DNA of 64,000 bases from Roseibium marinum (GCF_002906165.1 NZ_PPCN01000009.1:186001-250000); one strand, 5' to 3'; numbered from the stretch's first letter, positions 35,581 through 44,855 are shown. Translations and numbers: made by a program. The notes: generated by a model not told the origin, from the sequence alone.

Positions 35581-36666
35581 CTATTCCCAATCGGTGCCGA
35601 CGGGCGGCCTGTTGCGTTGCTTTTCCGTTGCGACGACGTCGTCCGCTTCCTTGCTGTCCGCGCTGGTTTCAGGCGGAGGAGGTTGATTGTTGTCGGCCTC
35701 TGTCAGAGCGAACCTGTAAAACATCGGAAAGTGGTCCGAGCCGACGAAAGGCAGCCGCTCCATGTCGACGAGTTCAAACCGGAGCGAATGAAAGATGTGA
35801 TCGAGCGGCCAGCGCATGTACCAGCGTCTTGCGTCGAATGAATTGAAGAAACCGCGGCCCTGGCGCGGGTCGAGCAGACGGGAAAGGCGCAGGAAACGCC
35901 GGGTCGTTCTTGACCAGGCGACATCGTTGAGATCGCCGGTCACGATTGTCGGAAGGGTTTCCTCACTCGCTATTTTACCCACCAGCAGGATTTCCGCATC
36001 CCGGCCCAAAGTGTCTCGCGTCGGCAGCGGAGGTTCAGGATGAATAGCAACGATCCGAACGTCCTGACCGCCGGGCAGGGTGACGATGCAGGAAATGCTC
36101 GGCACCTCTTCGTTCAGGAGGAATTGTACGTCGTAGGTGCGCAGTGGAAGCCGGCTGGCAAGGATCATGCCGTAAGTGTTGGACTGCGGGCAGGCGGCTA
36201 TGTGCCGAAACCTGGAGAGGGTAGGGCGCAACGCCTCGAACCAGGCCTGATCGGTTTCCATGAATATAGCGATATCCGGGGTCCGTTCCGCGATCAGGTC
36301 GGTCACCCGTGAGTAGTCGCGATTGCCCTGCTTCACGTTCGACACCAGAAGCGAAATAACCGCGGCCTTGTCGGGATCTCCGGCGTATCGAGCAGTTTGG
36401 GTAAACCAGACGGGTGTGAACGGGATGACGTAGACCAGCTGGATCGCCAGCGCCGTCAAGGCCATGACACTCACCGTAATCATCGCCGTGTGAGGGAGCT
36501 GACCGAGCACAGCCGCGGCGAAGACGAGAATTGAGATCCCGATCACCTGAAGGCGCGCGAAATCGAACGAGCGCACCAGTCCGTGGGCGACAGGTATGAG
36601 CGGCAGAAGACTTGCGGCAAGGCAGACTGCCGACAAGATAACGAGTATCGCAGTAAGCAGGGTCAT
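35581..36666 (-). CDS. Endonuclease/exonuclease/phosphatase (EEP) family membrane protein
   Basis: This 361-residue protein has three N-terminal membrane helices (about 3-25, 40-60, 65-85). A periplasmic or extracytosolic EEP domain follows, with conserved residues in LVSNVKQGNRDY, IFMETDQAWF (catalytic Glu), ASRLPL, TGDLNDVAWS (Asp/Asn) and GSDHFPMFY (Asp-His). It resembles E. coli YafD. The C-terminal tail (last 35 residues) is polar and acidic. Substrate is unknown. Its stop is 96 bases from the channel-like gene start; co-transcription is possible. Confidence 0.8.
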   Translation of the reverse strand: MTLLTAILVILSAVCLAASLLPLIPVAHGLVRSFDFARLQVIGISILVFAAAVLGQLPHTAMITVSVMALTALAIQLVYVIPFTPVWFTQTARYAGDPDKAAVISLLVSNVKQGNRDYSRVTDLIAERTPDIAIFMETDQAWFEALRPTLSRFRHIAACPQSNTYGMILASRLPLRTYDVQFLLNEEVPSISCIVTLPGGQDVRIVAIHPEPPLPTRDTLGRDAEILLVGKIASEETLPTIVTGDLNDVAWSRTTRRFLRLSRLLDPRQGRGFFNSFDARRWYMRWPLDHIFHSLRFELVDMERLPFVGSDHFPMFYRFALTEADNNQPPPPETSADSKEADDVVATEKQRNRPPVGTDWE

Positions 36667-36928
36667 TCCGTACCTTTTCCCGACTGCGAAACCCGGTGTT
36701 CGCCAAAGCTTTGTGTCATTGCAGCAACGTGCGGGCGTAAAATTCGTTCCCTCCGTCCCTTGTGGTTTTTCAACCCGGACTGATGTGGAGATACCGTCTC
36801 CGTCTTCCTCTCGCCGTTCGGCACAAAAGCAGCCGGGTTCGGAACCAATCCAAATTTCTCACGTTTCGAATGAAGTCGCGTGCGGCACGGGATCGCGGCG
36901 TGCTTAACATTCAGCTTACGAGGACGAC
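36667..36928. other. Divergent promoter region between the EEP gene and the catalase gene
   Basis: This gap of about 260 bases has no gene I can support. It should contain the catalase promoter. I saw no clear operator. GAGGACGAC is the likely catalase ribosome-binding site. Confidence 0.4.
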
Positions 36929-39037
36929 ATGGCCAAAGGCACTGATCAATCGAGGAAAACAGTCAAGATCGGCGACCAGACAGCGGCGCGCGGGCAGGGC
37001 GGTGAAATACACCAGGTTGCCGGGAATGGCGTGCCGACATTGACCACGGCGCTCGGTACGCCCGTGGCGGACGACCAGAATTCCCTGCGCGCGGGCCTTC
37101 GTGGTCCCACCCTGATGGAAGACCAGCATTTTCGCGAAAAGATCTTTCATTTCGACCATGAACGCATTCCCGAACGCGTCGTTCATGCCCGCGGTTTCGG
37201 AGCGCATGGCTATTTCGAAGCGACCGACGATATTTCAGACCTGACCCGCGCTGCCGTCTTCGAGAAAGGCGAGAAGACAGATGTGTTCGTGCGGTTCTCG
37301 ACCGTGGCTGGCAACAAGGGTTCGCCCGATGTGGCGCGTGATGTGCGCGGCTTCGCTGTCAAATTTTATACACGCGAAGGCAATTGGGACCTTGTCGGCA
37401 ACAACATTCCGGTTTTCTTCATTCAGGACGCCATCAAGTTTCCCGATCTCATCCATTCCGCCAAGCAGGAGCCGGATCGTGGTTTCCCTCAGGCACAGAC
37501 GGCGCATGACAACTTCTGGGATTTCATTTCGCTGACGCCGGAATCGATCAACATGGCCCTTTGGATCATGTCGGACCGGACCATTCCGCGCTCGCTCCGC
37601 TTCATGGAGGGCTTTGGTGTCCACACCTTCCGGCTGGTGAATGAGAATGGCGAGTCGAAATTCGTCAAGTTTCACTGGAAGCCGAAAATGGGCATGCAAT
37701 CCGTTGTCTGGAACGAGGCGTTGAAACTCAACGGCGCCGACCCGGACTTCCATCGCCGCGACATGTGGAACGCGATCCAGAAGGGCGATTATCCGGAATG
37801 GGAGCTCGGGCTGCAGGTATTCGACGAGAAATTCGCCGAGGAATTCGAGTTCGATGTCCTCGACGCGACGAAGATCATTCCCGAAGAACAGGTTCCTGTC
37901 CGGATTGTCGGGCGCATGGTGCTCAATCGCTGCGTCGATAATTTCTTCGCCGAAACGGAACAGGTCGCCTTCCAGACTGGGAGTGTGGTCCCAGGGATCG
38001 ATTTTTCCAACGATCCGCTGCTGCAGGGGCGCAATTTCTCCTATCTCGACACGCAGTTGTCGCGCCTTGGCTCGACCAACTTCACCCATCTGCCGATCAA
38101 CGCGCCGCGCTGCCCTTTCCATCATTTTCAGCAGGATGGTCATATGGCGTTTCGCAACCCCAAGGGACGGGCGAACTACGAGCCCAACTCCTGGGGCAGC
38201 GAAGGCGGGCCGCGGGAAGATCCGCAAAAGGGATTCCGCTCCTATCCGGAGGAGATCGACGGGCAGAAGGGGCGTTATCGTTCTGAAACCTTCGCCGATC
38301 ACTACAGCCAGGCGCGCCAGTTCTATCACTCGCAGACAGAGGTCGAGCAGGCGCACATCGCCGACGCCTTCGTGTTCGAACTTTCGAAAGTGGAAACGGT
38401 TGCCATTCGCGAACGCATTGTATCGCATCTTCTGAATGTCGATGAGGCGCTGGCGGACAAGGTGATGGAAGGGCTGAGGTTGAAGGGAAGACCAAAGCCG
38501 GCCGACGCCGCAATGAAGCCGCGTGACGATCTCAAGGTCTCGCCGAAGCTGTCGATTGTCCTCAATGGCCCGGAGAGCTTTGCCGGCCGCAAGTTGGGCG
38601 TCCTTTTGACAGACGGTGTCGATATGGATGTCATCGACGGCCTGAAGAAAGCTCTCGAAAAGGAAGGCGCTGAGATAGAATTCATCGCGCCGATGATCGG
38701 CGGTGCGGAAGCCAGCGACGGCACATGGATCGAGGCCCAGCAGAAGATCGACGGCGGTCCTTCCGTTCTCTACGACGCTGTCGCGATCCTGACCTCAAAG
38801 GACGGGGTAAAGGATCTGATCAACATGCCCGAAGCACGCGATTTCGCGGCGGATGCCTTCGCGCACTGCAAATACATCGCCTATTCGGCCGAGGCCAGGC
38901 CGCTGCTGGAGAAGGCCGGAATCTGGTCAGATCTCGATGACGGCTGCCGGGAGCTTTCGAAAAGGGGTGACGGCCAGGAATTCATCAAGTCCTGCCGCGC
39001 GCTCCGCTTCTGGGAGCGGGCAGCGAAACTGGGGTGA
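36929..39037 (+). CDS. katE: Large-subunit catalase (HPII type)
   Basis: This is a monofunctional haem catalase of the large-subunit clade (702 residues). The distal His is H86 in RVVHARG and the distal Asn is N159 in [11 protein letters not shown], at the same spacing as in E. coli HPII. The proximal Tyr lies in [12 protein letters not shown] near residue 370. A C-terminal flavodoxin/DJ-1-like domain begins near residue 540 ([19 protein letters not shown]). Large catalases are often stationary-phase or general-stress induced. The gene is monocistronic or followed by the small gene at 39146. Confidence 0.95.
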   Translation: MAKGTDQSRKTVKIGDQTAARGQGGEIHQVAGNGVPTLTTALGTPVADDQNSLRAGLRGPTLMEDQHFREKIFHFDHERIPERVVHARGFGAHGYFEATDDISDLTRAAVFEKGEKTDVFVRFSTVAGNKGSPDVARDVRGFAVKFYTREGNWDLVGNNIPVFFIQDAIKFPDLIHSAKQEPDRGFPQAQTAHDNFWDFISLTPESINMALWIMSDRTIPRSLRFMEGFGVHTFRLVNENGESKFVKFHWKPKMGMQSVVWNEALKLNGADPDFHRRDMWNAIQKGDYPEWELGLQVFDEKFAEEFEFDVLDATKIIPEEQVPVRIVGRMVLNRCVDNFFAETEQVAFQTGSVVPGIDFSNDPLLQGRNFSYLDTQLSRLGSTNFTHLPINAPRCPFHHFQQDGHMAFRNPKGRANYEPNSWGSEGGPREDPQKGFRSYPEEIDGQKGRYRSETFADHYSQARQFYHSQTEVEQAHIADAFVFELSKVETVAIRERIVSHLLNVDEALADKVMEGLRLKGRPKPADAAMKPRDDLKVSPKLSIVLNGPESFAGRKLGVLLTDGVDMDVIDGLKKALEKEGAEIEFIAPMIGGAEASDGTWIEAQQKIDGGPSVLYDAVAILTSKDGVKDLINMPEARDFAADAFAHCKYIAYSAEARPLLEKAGIWSDLDDGCRELSKRGDGQEFIKSCRALRFWERAAKLG

Positions 39038-39053
39038 CACATAGCAATTCAGG

Positions 39054-39091
39054 CAAGGCCGGCGGTTCAGCGAGCCGTCGGCCGGGCCTTG
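39054..39091 (+). terminator. Hairpin downstream of catalase
   Basis: CAAGGCC/GGCCTTG outer arms or an alternative GCCGGCGG/CCGTCGGC pairing form a GC-rich hairpin 16 bases after the katE stop. There is no T tract, so termination strength is uncertain. Confidence 0.4.
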
Positions 39092-39145
39092 ACCCAAGAT
39101 TCGAGCTGTTAAAGCCCCACAAGAACCACGAGCAGGGACACTGAT

Positions 39146-39424
39146 ATGACTGCCACGGCGTACCTGATCGTGTTGCCTGCGCAAGCAGACAACGATGATC
39201 CTTCAGACAGGGTGAAACTGAATGGAGCGAGCATCGAGGGCTTTTGCTGGCTTTCGCAGCAAATGGTGATCGTCGTTACGGATCTCAGTCGCTCGAAGCT
39301 CTACCACGCCGTCAAGCGCCAGCTTGGCGATGACCGGCCGCTTCTTGTCGCGCCCTTGTCACAGGCGCCGAAGTTCAAGGGCCTTGCGTCAGGATCCACG
39401 AAGTGGGTCCGCCAGCACATGTAG
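39146..39424 (+). CDS. Hypothetical 92-residue protein downstream of catalase
   Basis: The small protein starts MTATAYLIVLPAQADNDDPSDRV and ends GLASGSTKWVRQHM. It contains WLSQQMVIVVTDLSRSKLYHAVKRQLG. No known domain is recognised. GGGAC precedes the ATG. Base composition and third-position GC resemble real genes nearby. It could be a small companion of katE, but that is only positional. Confidence 0.5.
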   Translation: MTATAYLIVLPAQADNDDPSDRVKLNGASIEGFCWLSQQMVIVVTDLSRSKLYHAVKRQLGDDRPLLVAPLSQAPKFKGLASGSTKWVRQHM

Positions 39425-39629
39425 CCTCGCAAGCCGATTGAGCGAGCAGGGACCTGAAGCCGAGACAAATCCGGCTTTGGGAATGCGTCAGCATGTCTCC
39501 TCAAGTTCCTGCTGGAAATTCCCTCCGGTCTTCGCCCGGTCCCTTCGGATACTTCTGTCGACAGGGAACCAATCGTCCTCTTTCCCGTTGAAATGACACA
39601 CCGGAAAAATGGGAACGGAGTATCCCGAA

Positions 39630-40295
39630 ATGTCGAACAGAGATGCGTGTCAGGCTTTTCGTGCTTTTATCCAAAGCGCGGAGTTTCCCTGTGTAGGTGC
39701 TAAATCCGCGCTCGCACGAGACGCGTTGACGATCATTACCGCGGGCAACATTCAGCGTGCCACGGATGATGTCGAGCTGCATCGCGCGTTGGCTGAATAC
39801 AACAGGAGCCTGGATCTCGACAGTCCGGTTGTGCAGTCCTTCGTCGCGATTTTCGACGGACCTGCCGATCTTGATGAAGAAGCTTTCGAAACCGCGCTTT
39901 GGGATCGTCTGCAATGCCTGCACAATCTGGATGTGGCGGCCGGAACGGAGTGGAACGAAAGTGTCGATCCGGATCCGGGCTCACCGCATTTCTCCTTGAG
40001 CATCGGCAGCGAACCTTATTTCGTCATCGGGCTTCATCCGAATGCCTCCCGTCCTGCACGGAGATTTGAAAGGCCGGCGCTTGTCTTCAACTCGCATGAG
40101 CAGTTCGAGAAGCTTCGGGAGGACGGCCGGTTTCAGAAGATGAAATCCATCATTCGTCAGCGGGACGAGCAGCTCGCCGGCGGGATCAATCCGATGCTGG
40201 CCGACCATGGCGAGGCCTCGGAAGCCCGCCAGTACAGTGGACGCGCCGTTGGCGACAACTGGAAATGTCCGTTCCAAGCAAAGGAAGTCGCATAG
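39630..40295 (+). CDS. YqcI/YcgG family protein
   Basis: This 221-residue protein matches the YqcI/YcgG family: EFPCVGAKSALARDALTIITAGNIQRA near the start, then DVAAGTEWNESVDPDPGSPHFSLSIG and FFVIGLHP-like YFVIGLHPNASRPARRFERPALVFN. GGAG lies 9 bases before the ATG at 39630; a further in-frame ATG at 39609 is less likely. The next gene, a DUF1989 protein, starts with no gap. The function of the family is unknown. Confidence 0.85.
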   Translation: MSNRDACQAFRAFIQSAEFPCVGAKSALARDALTIITAGNIQRATDDVELHRALAEYNRSLDLDSPVVQSFVAIFDGPADLDEEAFETALWDRLQCLHNLDVAAGTEWNESVDPDPGSPHFSLSIGSEPYFVIGLHPNASRPARRFERPALVFNSHEQFEKLREDGRFQKMKSIIRQRDEQLAGGINPMLADHGEASEARQYSGRAVGDNWKCPFQAKEVA

Positions 40296-40880
40296 ATGCG
40301 TAACCGTATATCACCCCGCAGCGGAACGGCCTTTGAAATCCGGAAAGGACAGCTCCTAACGGTCATCGATCCGGAAGGCGAGCAGGTGTCCGATCTGGTC
40401 GCCTTCAATGCCGCGGATCGATCGGAGCGTATTTCCTCCGGTCGCTCCATCGATTATGCAAGCCGGCTGTTCCTGACCACTGACGATATTCTTTATTCAA
40501 ATCGCTCGAACCCGATGTTCACCATCGTGGAGGATGAGGTTGGCCGGCACGACTTTACCCTGACGCCGTGCTCTTCCGACACCTTCAGAAAGATTTACGG
40601 AGACACCGATCCCCATCACGGCTGTCAGGGCAATCTGGAAAGGGCACTGGAGCCCTACGGTATCGGGGGCGATGACATTCCCGTCGCCTTCAACGTTTTC
40701 ATGCATGTTTCGGTAGACGGCGACACTGGCGAGATCGCGGTGCTTCCACCCAAAAGCAGGCCTGGCGAGAAAACAGTTTTTCGGGCGGAAATGGATCTGG
40801 TCGTCGGCATGACCGCCTGTTCGGCGGGCCAGTCGAACAATTTCAGGTTCAAACCGATCGAATTTGCCGTCAGCGACTGA
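40296..40880 (+). CDS. Urea-carboxylase-associated (DUF1989) family protein
   Basis: This 194-residue protein of the DUF1989 family has KGQLLTVIDPEGEQVSDLVAFNAAD near the start. It also has the metal-ligand region LTPCSSDTF...DPHHGCQGNLERAL (Cys and His residues around 92-113). Homologues associated with urea/guanidine carboxylases act as carboxyguanidine deiminase subunits. No carboxylase or second paralogue is present here. It abuts the YqcI/YcgG gene, so the pair probably works on one unknown substrate. Confidence 0.85.
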   Translation: MRNRISPRSGTAFEIRKGQLLTVIDPEGEQVSDLVAFNAADRSERISSGRSIDYASRLFLTTDDILYSNRSNPMFTIVEDEVGRHDFTLTPCSSDTFRKIYGDTDPHHGCQGNLERALEPYGIGGDDIPVAFNVFMHVSVDGDTGEIAVLPPKSRPGEKTVFRAEMDLVVGMTACSAGQSNNFRFKPIEFAVSD

Positions 40881-41027
40881 CATGAGTTCGTTTGCGGAGA
40901 AGAACGGCTTGGCTGAATAGCCCCTGAATTTGCGGAAAATCTTCTTCTTTGAAAATAAGGCAGGGAGAGCATCGCGGTGCCTCCGATCGACAATCGGGGC
41001 TGTCGAGATCGGTATCCGGTGCCAAAC

Positions 41028-41197
41028 AAAAAAATCCCTGCCGCCGGGAGGAGGGGCGGCAGGGACCTGTGGTCGAGTCCCTCTTGATGAGGAGGCGATG
41101 GGGCCTGTACTTCGACCGGTCGGGAACCGTGGCCTTCCTGAGCGTGACCGCTTTCTTTCTGAAGGTTTCCGGTCCCCACCTTCGGCCGGCCGTTTTC
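41028..41197 (-). ncRNA. Orphan CCUCCUCCC-loop sRNA candidate
   Basis: On the minus strand a perfect 11-bp stem (41035-41045 with 41055-41065) has a nine-base loop that is exactly CCTCCTCCC (41046-41054). T7 follows (41028-41034): a textbook terminator that carries the same loop as the DUF1127-linked hairpins. CTTGAAA (41222-41228) and CCTAGG (41204-41209) about 15 bases apart resemble an RpoH-type promoter. That would give a transcript near 170 nt. No ATG-led frame lies between them, so this looks like an independent sRNA of the same family. A further CCTCCTC sits at 41089-41095. Confidence 0.65.
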
Positions 41198-41274
41198 GGC
41201 CTGCCTAGGAGAGAATTCAATTTTCAAGTACCGTCTGCTTCTGCTTGCCAGGCTTCAGCAGTTTGAGATTTCCG

Positions 41275-41553
41275 TTATCGTCTTCGACTGCCACTTGCAT
41301 ACTTCGTGCCGGCGTTCCGGGACATCTTTGAACGACTTGCCTTGGAGGTAACCGGGAGGTAACCGGCCAACTCATGTTCCAGCGCCGCGACCGTTTCCTC
41401 CAGATCCTTGGTGCCTGTTTCGCGGTCGCTTCGTGCCAGTTCGTCGAGCATCACTTCATAGTCACGCCAGATTTCATCGAACACTCTGTTTTTGTGCCGA
41501 AGCTCTGCAACCTCTGAGCTCTCGAACACCAACTTGATCTCCTGGCCTTCCAT
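41275..41553 (-). CDS. Hypothetical coiled-coil-like protein with a frameshifting 11-bp duplication
   Basis: This 92-residue product starts MEGQEIKLVFESSEVAELRHKNRVFDEIWRDYEVMLDELARSD and is charged and mostly helical. Near codon 64 the DNA carries a perfect 11-bp tandem duplication (41344-41354 and 41355-41365), which shifts the frame. The present C-terminus (PVTSKASRSKMSRNAGTKYA...) is composition-poor. If one copy is removed, the frame reads GYLQGKSFKDVPERRHEVCK and continues to a stop at 41255. The C-terminus is therefore probably altered by a recent slip. Function unknown. Confidence 0.45.
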   Translation of the reverse strand: MEGQEIKLVFESSEVAELRHKNRVFDEIWRDYEVMLDELARSDRETGTKDLEETVAALEHELAGYLPVTSKASRSKMSRNAGTKYASGSRRR

Positions 41554-41621
41554 GCGGAGCCTTTGTCTGCGTTACCGGTTGATCTGGTTGCAGGATCTCC
41601 TAGTATTGCTACGAAGGTATA

Positions 41622-41651
41622 GTGTAACACCGTGACTACACAGTGTTACAC
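41622..41651. promoter_or_regulatory. Double GTGTNACAC operator
   Basis: GTGTAACAC (41622-41630) and GTGTTACAC (41643-41651) are exact reverse complements, each itself an odd palindrome. Their centres are 21 bases (two helical turns) apart. They lie between the divergent small gene and the TPR gene. They look like a tandem operator for a dimeric regulator not encoded nearby. Confidence 0.5.
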
Positions 41652-41698
41652 GTGTTTAACTAATTGAATAAATTGAGAATTAGCGGATTATACCCGGA

Positions 41699-43033
41699 AT
41701 GGGCGCACGCATGGAATCAACCAAAGCACCGTTGCCGGACAAGGAAATTCTTTTGGGATTCCTTGAAAAGGTTTGCAATGGTCAGGAGATTTCGGGGTCA
41801 CCGCGACTTCAGGACTTTCTGACCTATGTCGTCACGGAAACTCTTGAGGGGCGCGGCGGACAGATCTTCGGCAAGACGATCGCCGAGGACGTCTACAAAC
41901 GCCCGCCCTCTTCAGGCATCGACAGTTCCAACCTGGTGCGTGTGGATGCAGGGCGCCTGAGACGCGCCCTGGAATCCTATTACAACGGCGACGGAGCGAA
42001 GGATGCGGTCCGGTTTCATATCGATTCCGGGCAATACGCGGTTCGGTTCGAGACCCAATTCGACACGCCGCCTGCACGAACCGGACCGCGACGCAATCTG
42101 TTGATCGCGGCGACGGCCTTTCTGGTCCTTCTGGTGGCGGGCGGGCTTGTCTATGTCTTTCTCCAGACTTTCTATCCACAGTCTGGGCGGATTGTCGGTC
42201 CAGCGAAAGGTCTGAACAAAACACAGCGCGAAGTTTTGTTGAATCGATCACCGGCAACCCTTGAAGCCGTGGATCTGGCGACCCAGGCACGCAGTCTCAT
42301 CTTTCCTGCGAGCAACCCCGCGCGACTAACTGCTACACGTGGCATGTTCGAGCGTGCTGTCGAACTCAGCCCGAATTATTATGGCGGACACGCAGGACTG
42401 GCCCAGATCGTCGGACTGCAAACGTTCCTCCTGCCTCCCGGTGAAGAACGCGACGCGTTGATCGAGCTGGGATATTGGCATGCGAAGGTGGCGCTGGACC
42501 TGAGCCCCGCCTCGCCGTGGACGCAGTCCGCCCTCGGATGGATGGAATTCGTGCGCGGCAACATCGACGAGGCCAGGTCGATCTCGGGGCACGCGATCGA
42601 AATCGATCCGGACGACCTCAGCGTCCTTAATTTCGATTCCCTGATCGGCATCTTCAGCGGCGATTTCAATCATGTTGTCCAGACGGCCAATCCTGCGAAT
42701 TTCGAAGGGCAGGATCTCCGGCGGCACGTGTTCACCGTCTCGTATGCCGTCGCAAAATTCCACCTGGGCGAATATGACGCTGCGCTCGCGGCCCTCAACG
42801 AGGCCGCATCCCTCGGTGGCCCGACCAGCCCGATCAGCTACGCCTACCTTATTGCCGCGCACCAGCGGTCCGGTGAGGAGAGCACGGCACGCAAGCTGCT
42901 TGGCGACTTTGTGACCTCCTGGCCGAACAGCCGGCTGGAAACTCTCCTGCGCCGCCTTTACGTCCATCCCGAAGACGCCGATACATTGTTCGATGCGCTG
43001 AAGGCCGCCGGCTGGAAATCCTCCGATCAGTGA
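41699..43033 (+). CDS. Membrane-anchored TPR protein with N-terminal winged-helix-like domain
   Basis: The 444-residue protein has an N-terminal domain of about 120 residues (SPRLQDFLTYVVTETLEGRGGQIFGKTIAEDVYKRP, then DSSNLVRVDAGRLRRALESYY). The same domain is found at the head of many alphaproteobacterial cyclase/TPR signalling proteins. One membrane helix follows (about 132-155). Periplasmic tetratricopeptide-type repeats occupy about 200-440 (AVELSPNYYGGHAGLAQ, HAIEIDPDDLSVLNFDS, EYDAALAALNEAASLG). It resembles a signal-transducing scaffold that links envelope and cytosol. A second ATG at 41711 is also possible. Specific role unknown. Confidence 0.7.
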   Translation: MGARMESTKAPLPDKEILLGFLEKVCNGQEISGSPRLQDFLTYVVTETLEGRGGQIFGKTIAEDVYKRPPSSGIDSSNLVRVDAGRLRRALESYYNGDGAKDAVRFHIDSGQYAVRFETQFDTPPARTGPRRNLLIAATAFLVLLVAGGLVYVFLQTFYPQSGRIVGPAKGLNKTQREVLLNRSPATLEAVDLATQARSLIFPASNPARLTATRGMFERAVELSPNYYGGHAGLAQIVGLQTFLLPPGEERDALIELGYWHAKVALDLSPASPWTQSALGWMEFVRGNIDEARSISGHAIEIDPDDLSVLNFDSLIGIFSGDFNHVVQTANPANFEGQDLRRHVFTVSYAVAKFHLGEYDAALAALNEAASLGGPTSPISYAYLIAAHQRSGEESTARKLLGDFVTSWPNSRLETLLRRLYVHPEDADTLFDALKAAGWKSSDQ

Positions 43034-44165
43034 ACAGGCTCCATAGCATGACCGTGAACAATGCCCAGCCTGTTCATGCGGGCAGTTGAGGGTTGCGTTA
43101 TGGGCAGCATCTGCAAAGCCCTGACACTTGTAACGCGCAAGAACACTTGGCACATATGGTGCTTTCGGGATTAAGCGGTATTTGGCTGGCTTATGAAAGT
43201 TCCAAGGGAAAGCAGGCGCGCAACTTCACTTGGCAGAAAACTGGATAACTTGCGACTGCGCGATTTGTGCCATTTGAAAAAACAATGAAATCATGCATCT
43301 AGCAATTCAAGATGGAAACTAAAGCACGTTTTTCAAAACTGGTTCTCACCTTGGTGAGAAGCGCAGTATTCTGCTGCTTTTCAGATATTTGGCTTTTTGA
43401 GTCGCTTGCGAAGGCAGGAAATTCCAACGTCGCAGAATCTACCCCTCACTTGTATGAGCGTGCCCCCGTAAATTGACCTAACGAAGGGGGTTAGCTCACT
43501 CACATGTCAAGACCTTCCACTACCTCGCCGGTGTCTTGTGCACGGTCGCTCTATGTAAAGCCGAAGCTATGATGCCCTTCAGAGCCCAGAACCTTCAATA
43601 GCAAACGCGTGCCAAAAGTCCCACCTCAACCAGGGTGAAACAGATGCATTGGTGTCACTTGGCCGAAAATCAATGAGCAACAAACACATCGCTCATGAAT
43701 AAAAACTGGCTGGTGCAGAGAAATTTCCTGCATTCAATCAAAAATTACCATGCCACCCGGCACATCAATCGCAGTGGACTGGCAGAGATCAGCCTTGAGC
43801 TAATAATGCATGCGTAATCAAATTTTACGTAGAATTCTACCGTTGGTCGACTCGTTCTTAAATTGTAGTTTATTTCCACTTTACAATCATTTTAAATCAA
43901 TTTTTCTACCGGTAGTTTTTATTTTCACATATCCGAGATAGTTTTGCTCCTTCAGGCTCAAAATAACTCTTCACCGACAGCCCCAGATATCAATGAGATA
44001 GTCGTACACCAAAAAGGTATAAAATTTTATCCAACTTAAATCCTAAGCTGTGAAATCTACTGTCGTTGTCGTAGTGAACGCCATCAGGCAACCCGAACAA
44101 AACCAAATAAACAACAAGTAGATATAGGTGCATAGGAAATTATGAGTAATATCCATGAGGTACAT
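43034..44165. other. 1.1-kb AT-rich intergenic stretch, possible remnant DNA
   Basis: No convincing gene is present. Base composition falls sharply towards the right half, with long A/T runs around 43800-44130, unlike the rest of the window. Fragments near 43470-43510 and 43640-43690 (for example, GTGTCACTTGGCCG followed by AAAATCAATGAGC) hint at old mobile-element ends, but no terminal repeats or transposase frame can be shown. The region together with the next gene looks horizontally acquired. Confidence 0.45.
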
Positions 44166-44585
44166 ATGAATTATTTTGAGAGGTTCAAGGCGCTGCGTTG
44201 TGTGTTGCTGTTGTCGTTATTGTTGTTTTTCCAGGATATCAGTGCGTATGGAGCCCCGATGGATACAGAAATTTTAGATAAAATTGAGCGTAGAGATAAA
44301 AAGCTAAACCCGTTTGTTGCCGATGTTTCCGAGGTAATCTTAGAACACATTGATATTCAAAAGCCGATTGAACCGCAACTCGAGGAGATTGGTTTAAAGC
44401 GCATAATGTTGAATTCCAAAGACCCTGTAATACTAAAAAAATATAATGCAACAGATTACCAATACTATGAAGGTAGGAAATATAGAAACTTTTTTGTAAG
44501 TTATTGGGAATTGACCGTCCTTGTACTGAATATACAATCAAACAAAATATCGATTGTAGCTTTAGTTAGACAAAGAGGACTGTAG
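44166..44585 (+). CDS. AT-rich hypothetical secreted protein
   Basis: This 139-residue protein starts MNYFERFKALRCVLLLSLLLFFQDISAYGAP, a typical signal peptide. The mature part is about 110 residues and includes ILEHIDIQKPIEPQLEEIGLKRI and a Tyr-rich YQYYEGRKYRNFF. The start at 44166 has GAGG five bases upstream; an upstream ATG (44142) is in frame. GC content and codon choice (ATA, AAA, TTA) are strongly different from the neighbours, so the gene was probably acquired. No family is recognised. Confidence 0.6.
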   Translation: MNYFERFKALRCVLLLSLLLFFQDISAYGAPMDTEILDKIERRDKKLNPFVADVSEVILEHIDIQKPIEPQLEEIGLKRIMLNSKDPVILKKYNATDYQYYEGRKYRNFFVSYWELTVLVLNIQSNKISIVALVRQRGL

Positions 44586-44855
44586 CAATGGAAACAATTA
44601 ATGCCAACTATCGTCAGATTCATCTTCCGTGAGGTGCATTAAATATAAATATGTTGTCTACACTGATGCAAACGGAAATCGCCACGCGGCACGTGGTGGC
44701 CCATGACCACGATTCGTGGCCTTCCCCGGCATCCGCCAACCGGCGGCACCCGTCCGGCATGAAGGCTGCTTTCACACCGGACGGAACCCCATTTTCCCGG
44801 TTTCCGGAAACCGGCGAAATGCATCGGACAAACTTTTCCGCAGCCAGTCGACTAT
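44586..44855. other. Intergenic hairpins between the AT-rich gene and osmC
   Basis: A perfect 18-bp palindrome CCGGTTTCCGGAAACCGG lies at 44797-44814. An inverted repeat of CGTCCGG...CCGGACGG type spans about 44750-44784. Both lie downstream of the minus-strand osmC operon end and may act as terminator or 3'-stabilising structures. No gene supported. Confidence 0.5.

Noticed and set aside
40880..41227. 116- to 190-codon minus-strand frames over the orphan hairpin
   Set aside because: They lack start signals and run through the terminator hairpin; an ncRNA explains the region better.
43470..43690. Possible insertion-sequence ends in the AT-rich gap
   Set aside because: No terminal inverted repeats, target duplication or transposase frame could be shown by eye.
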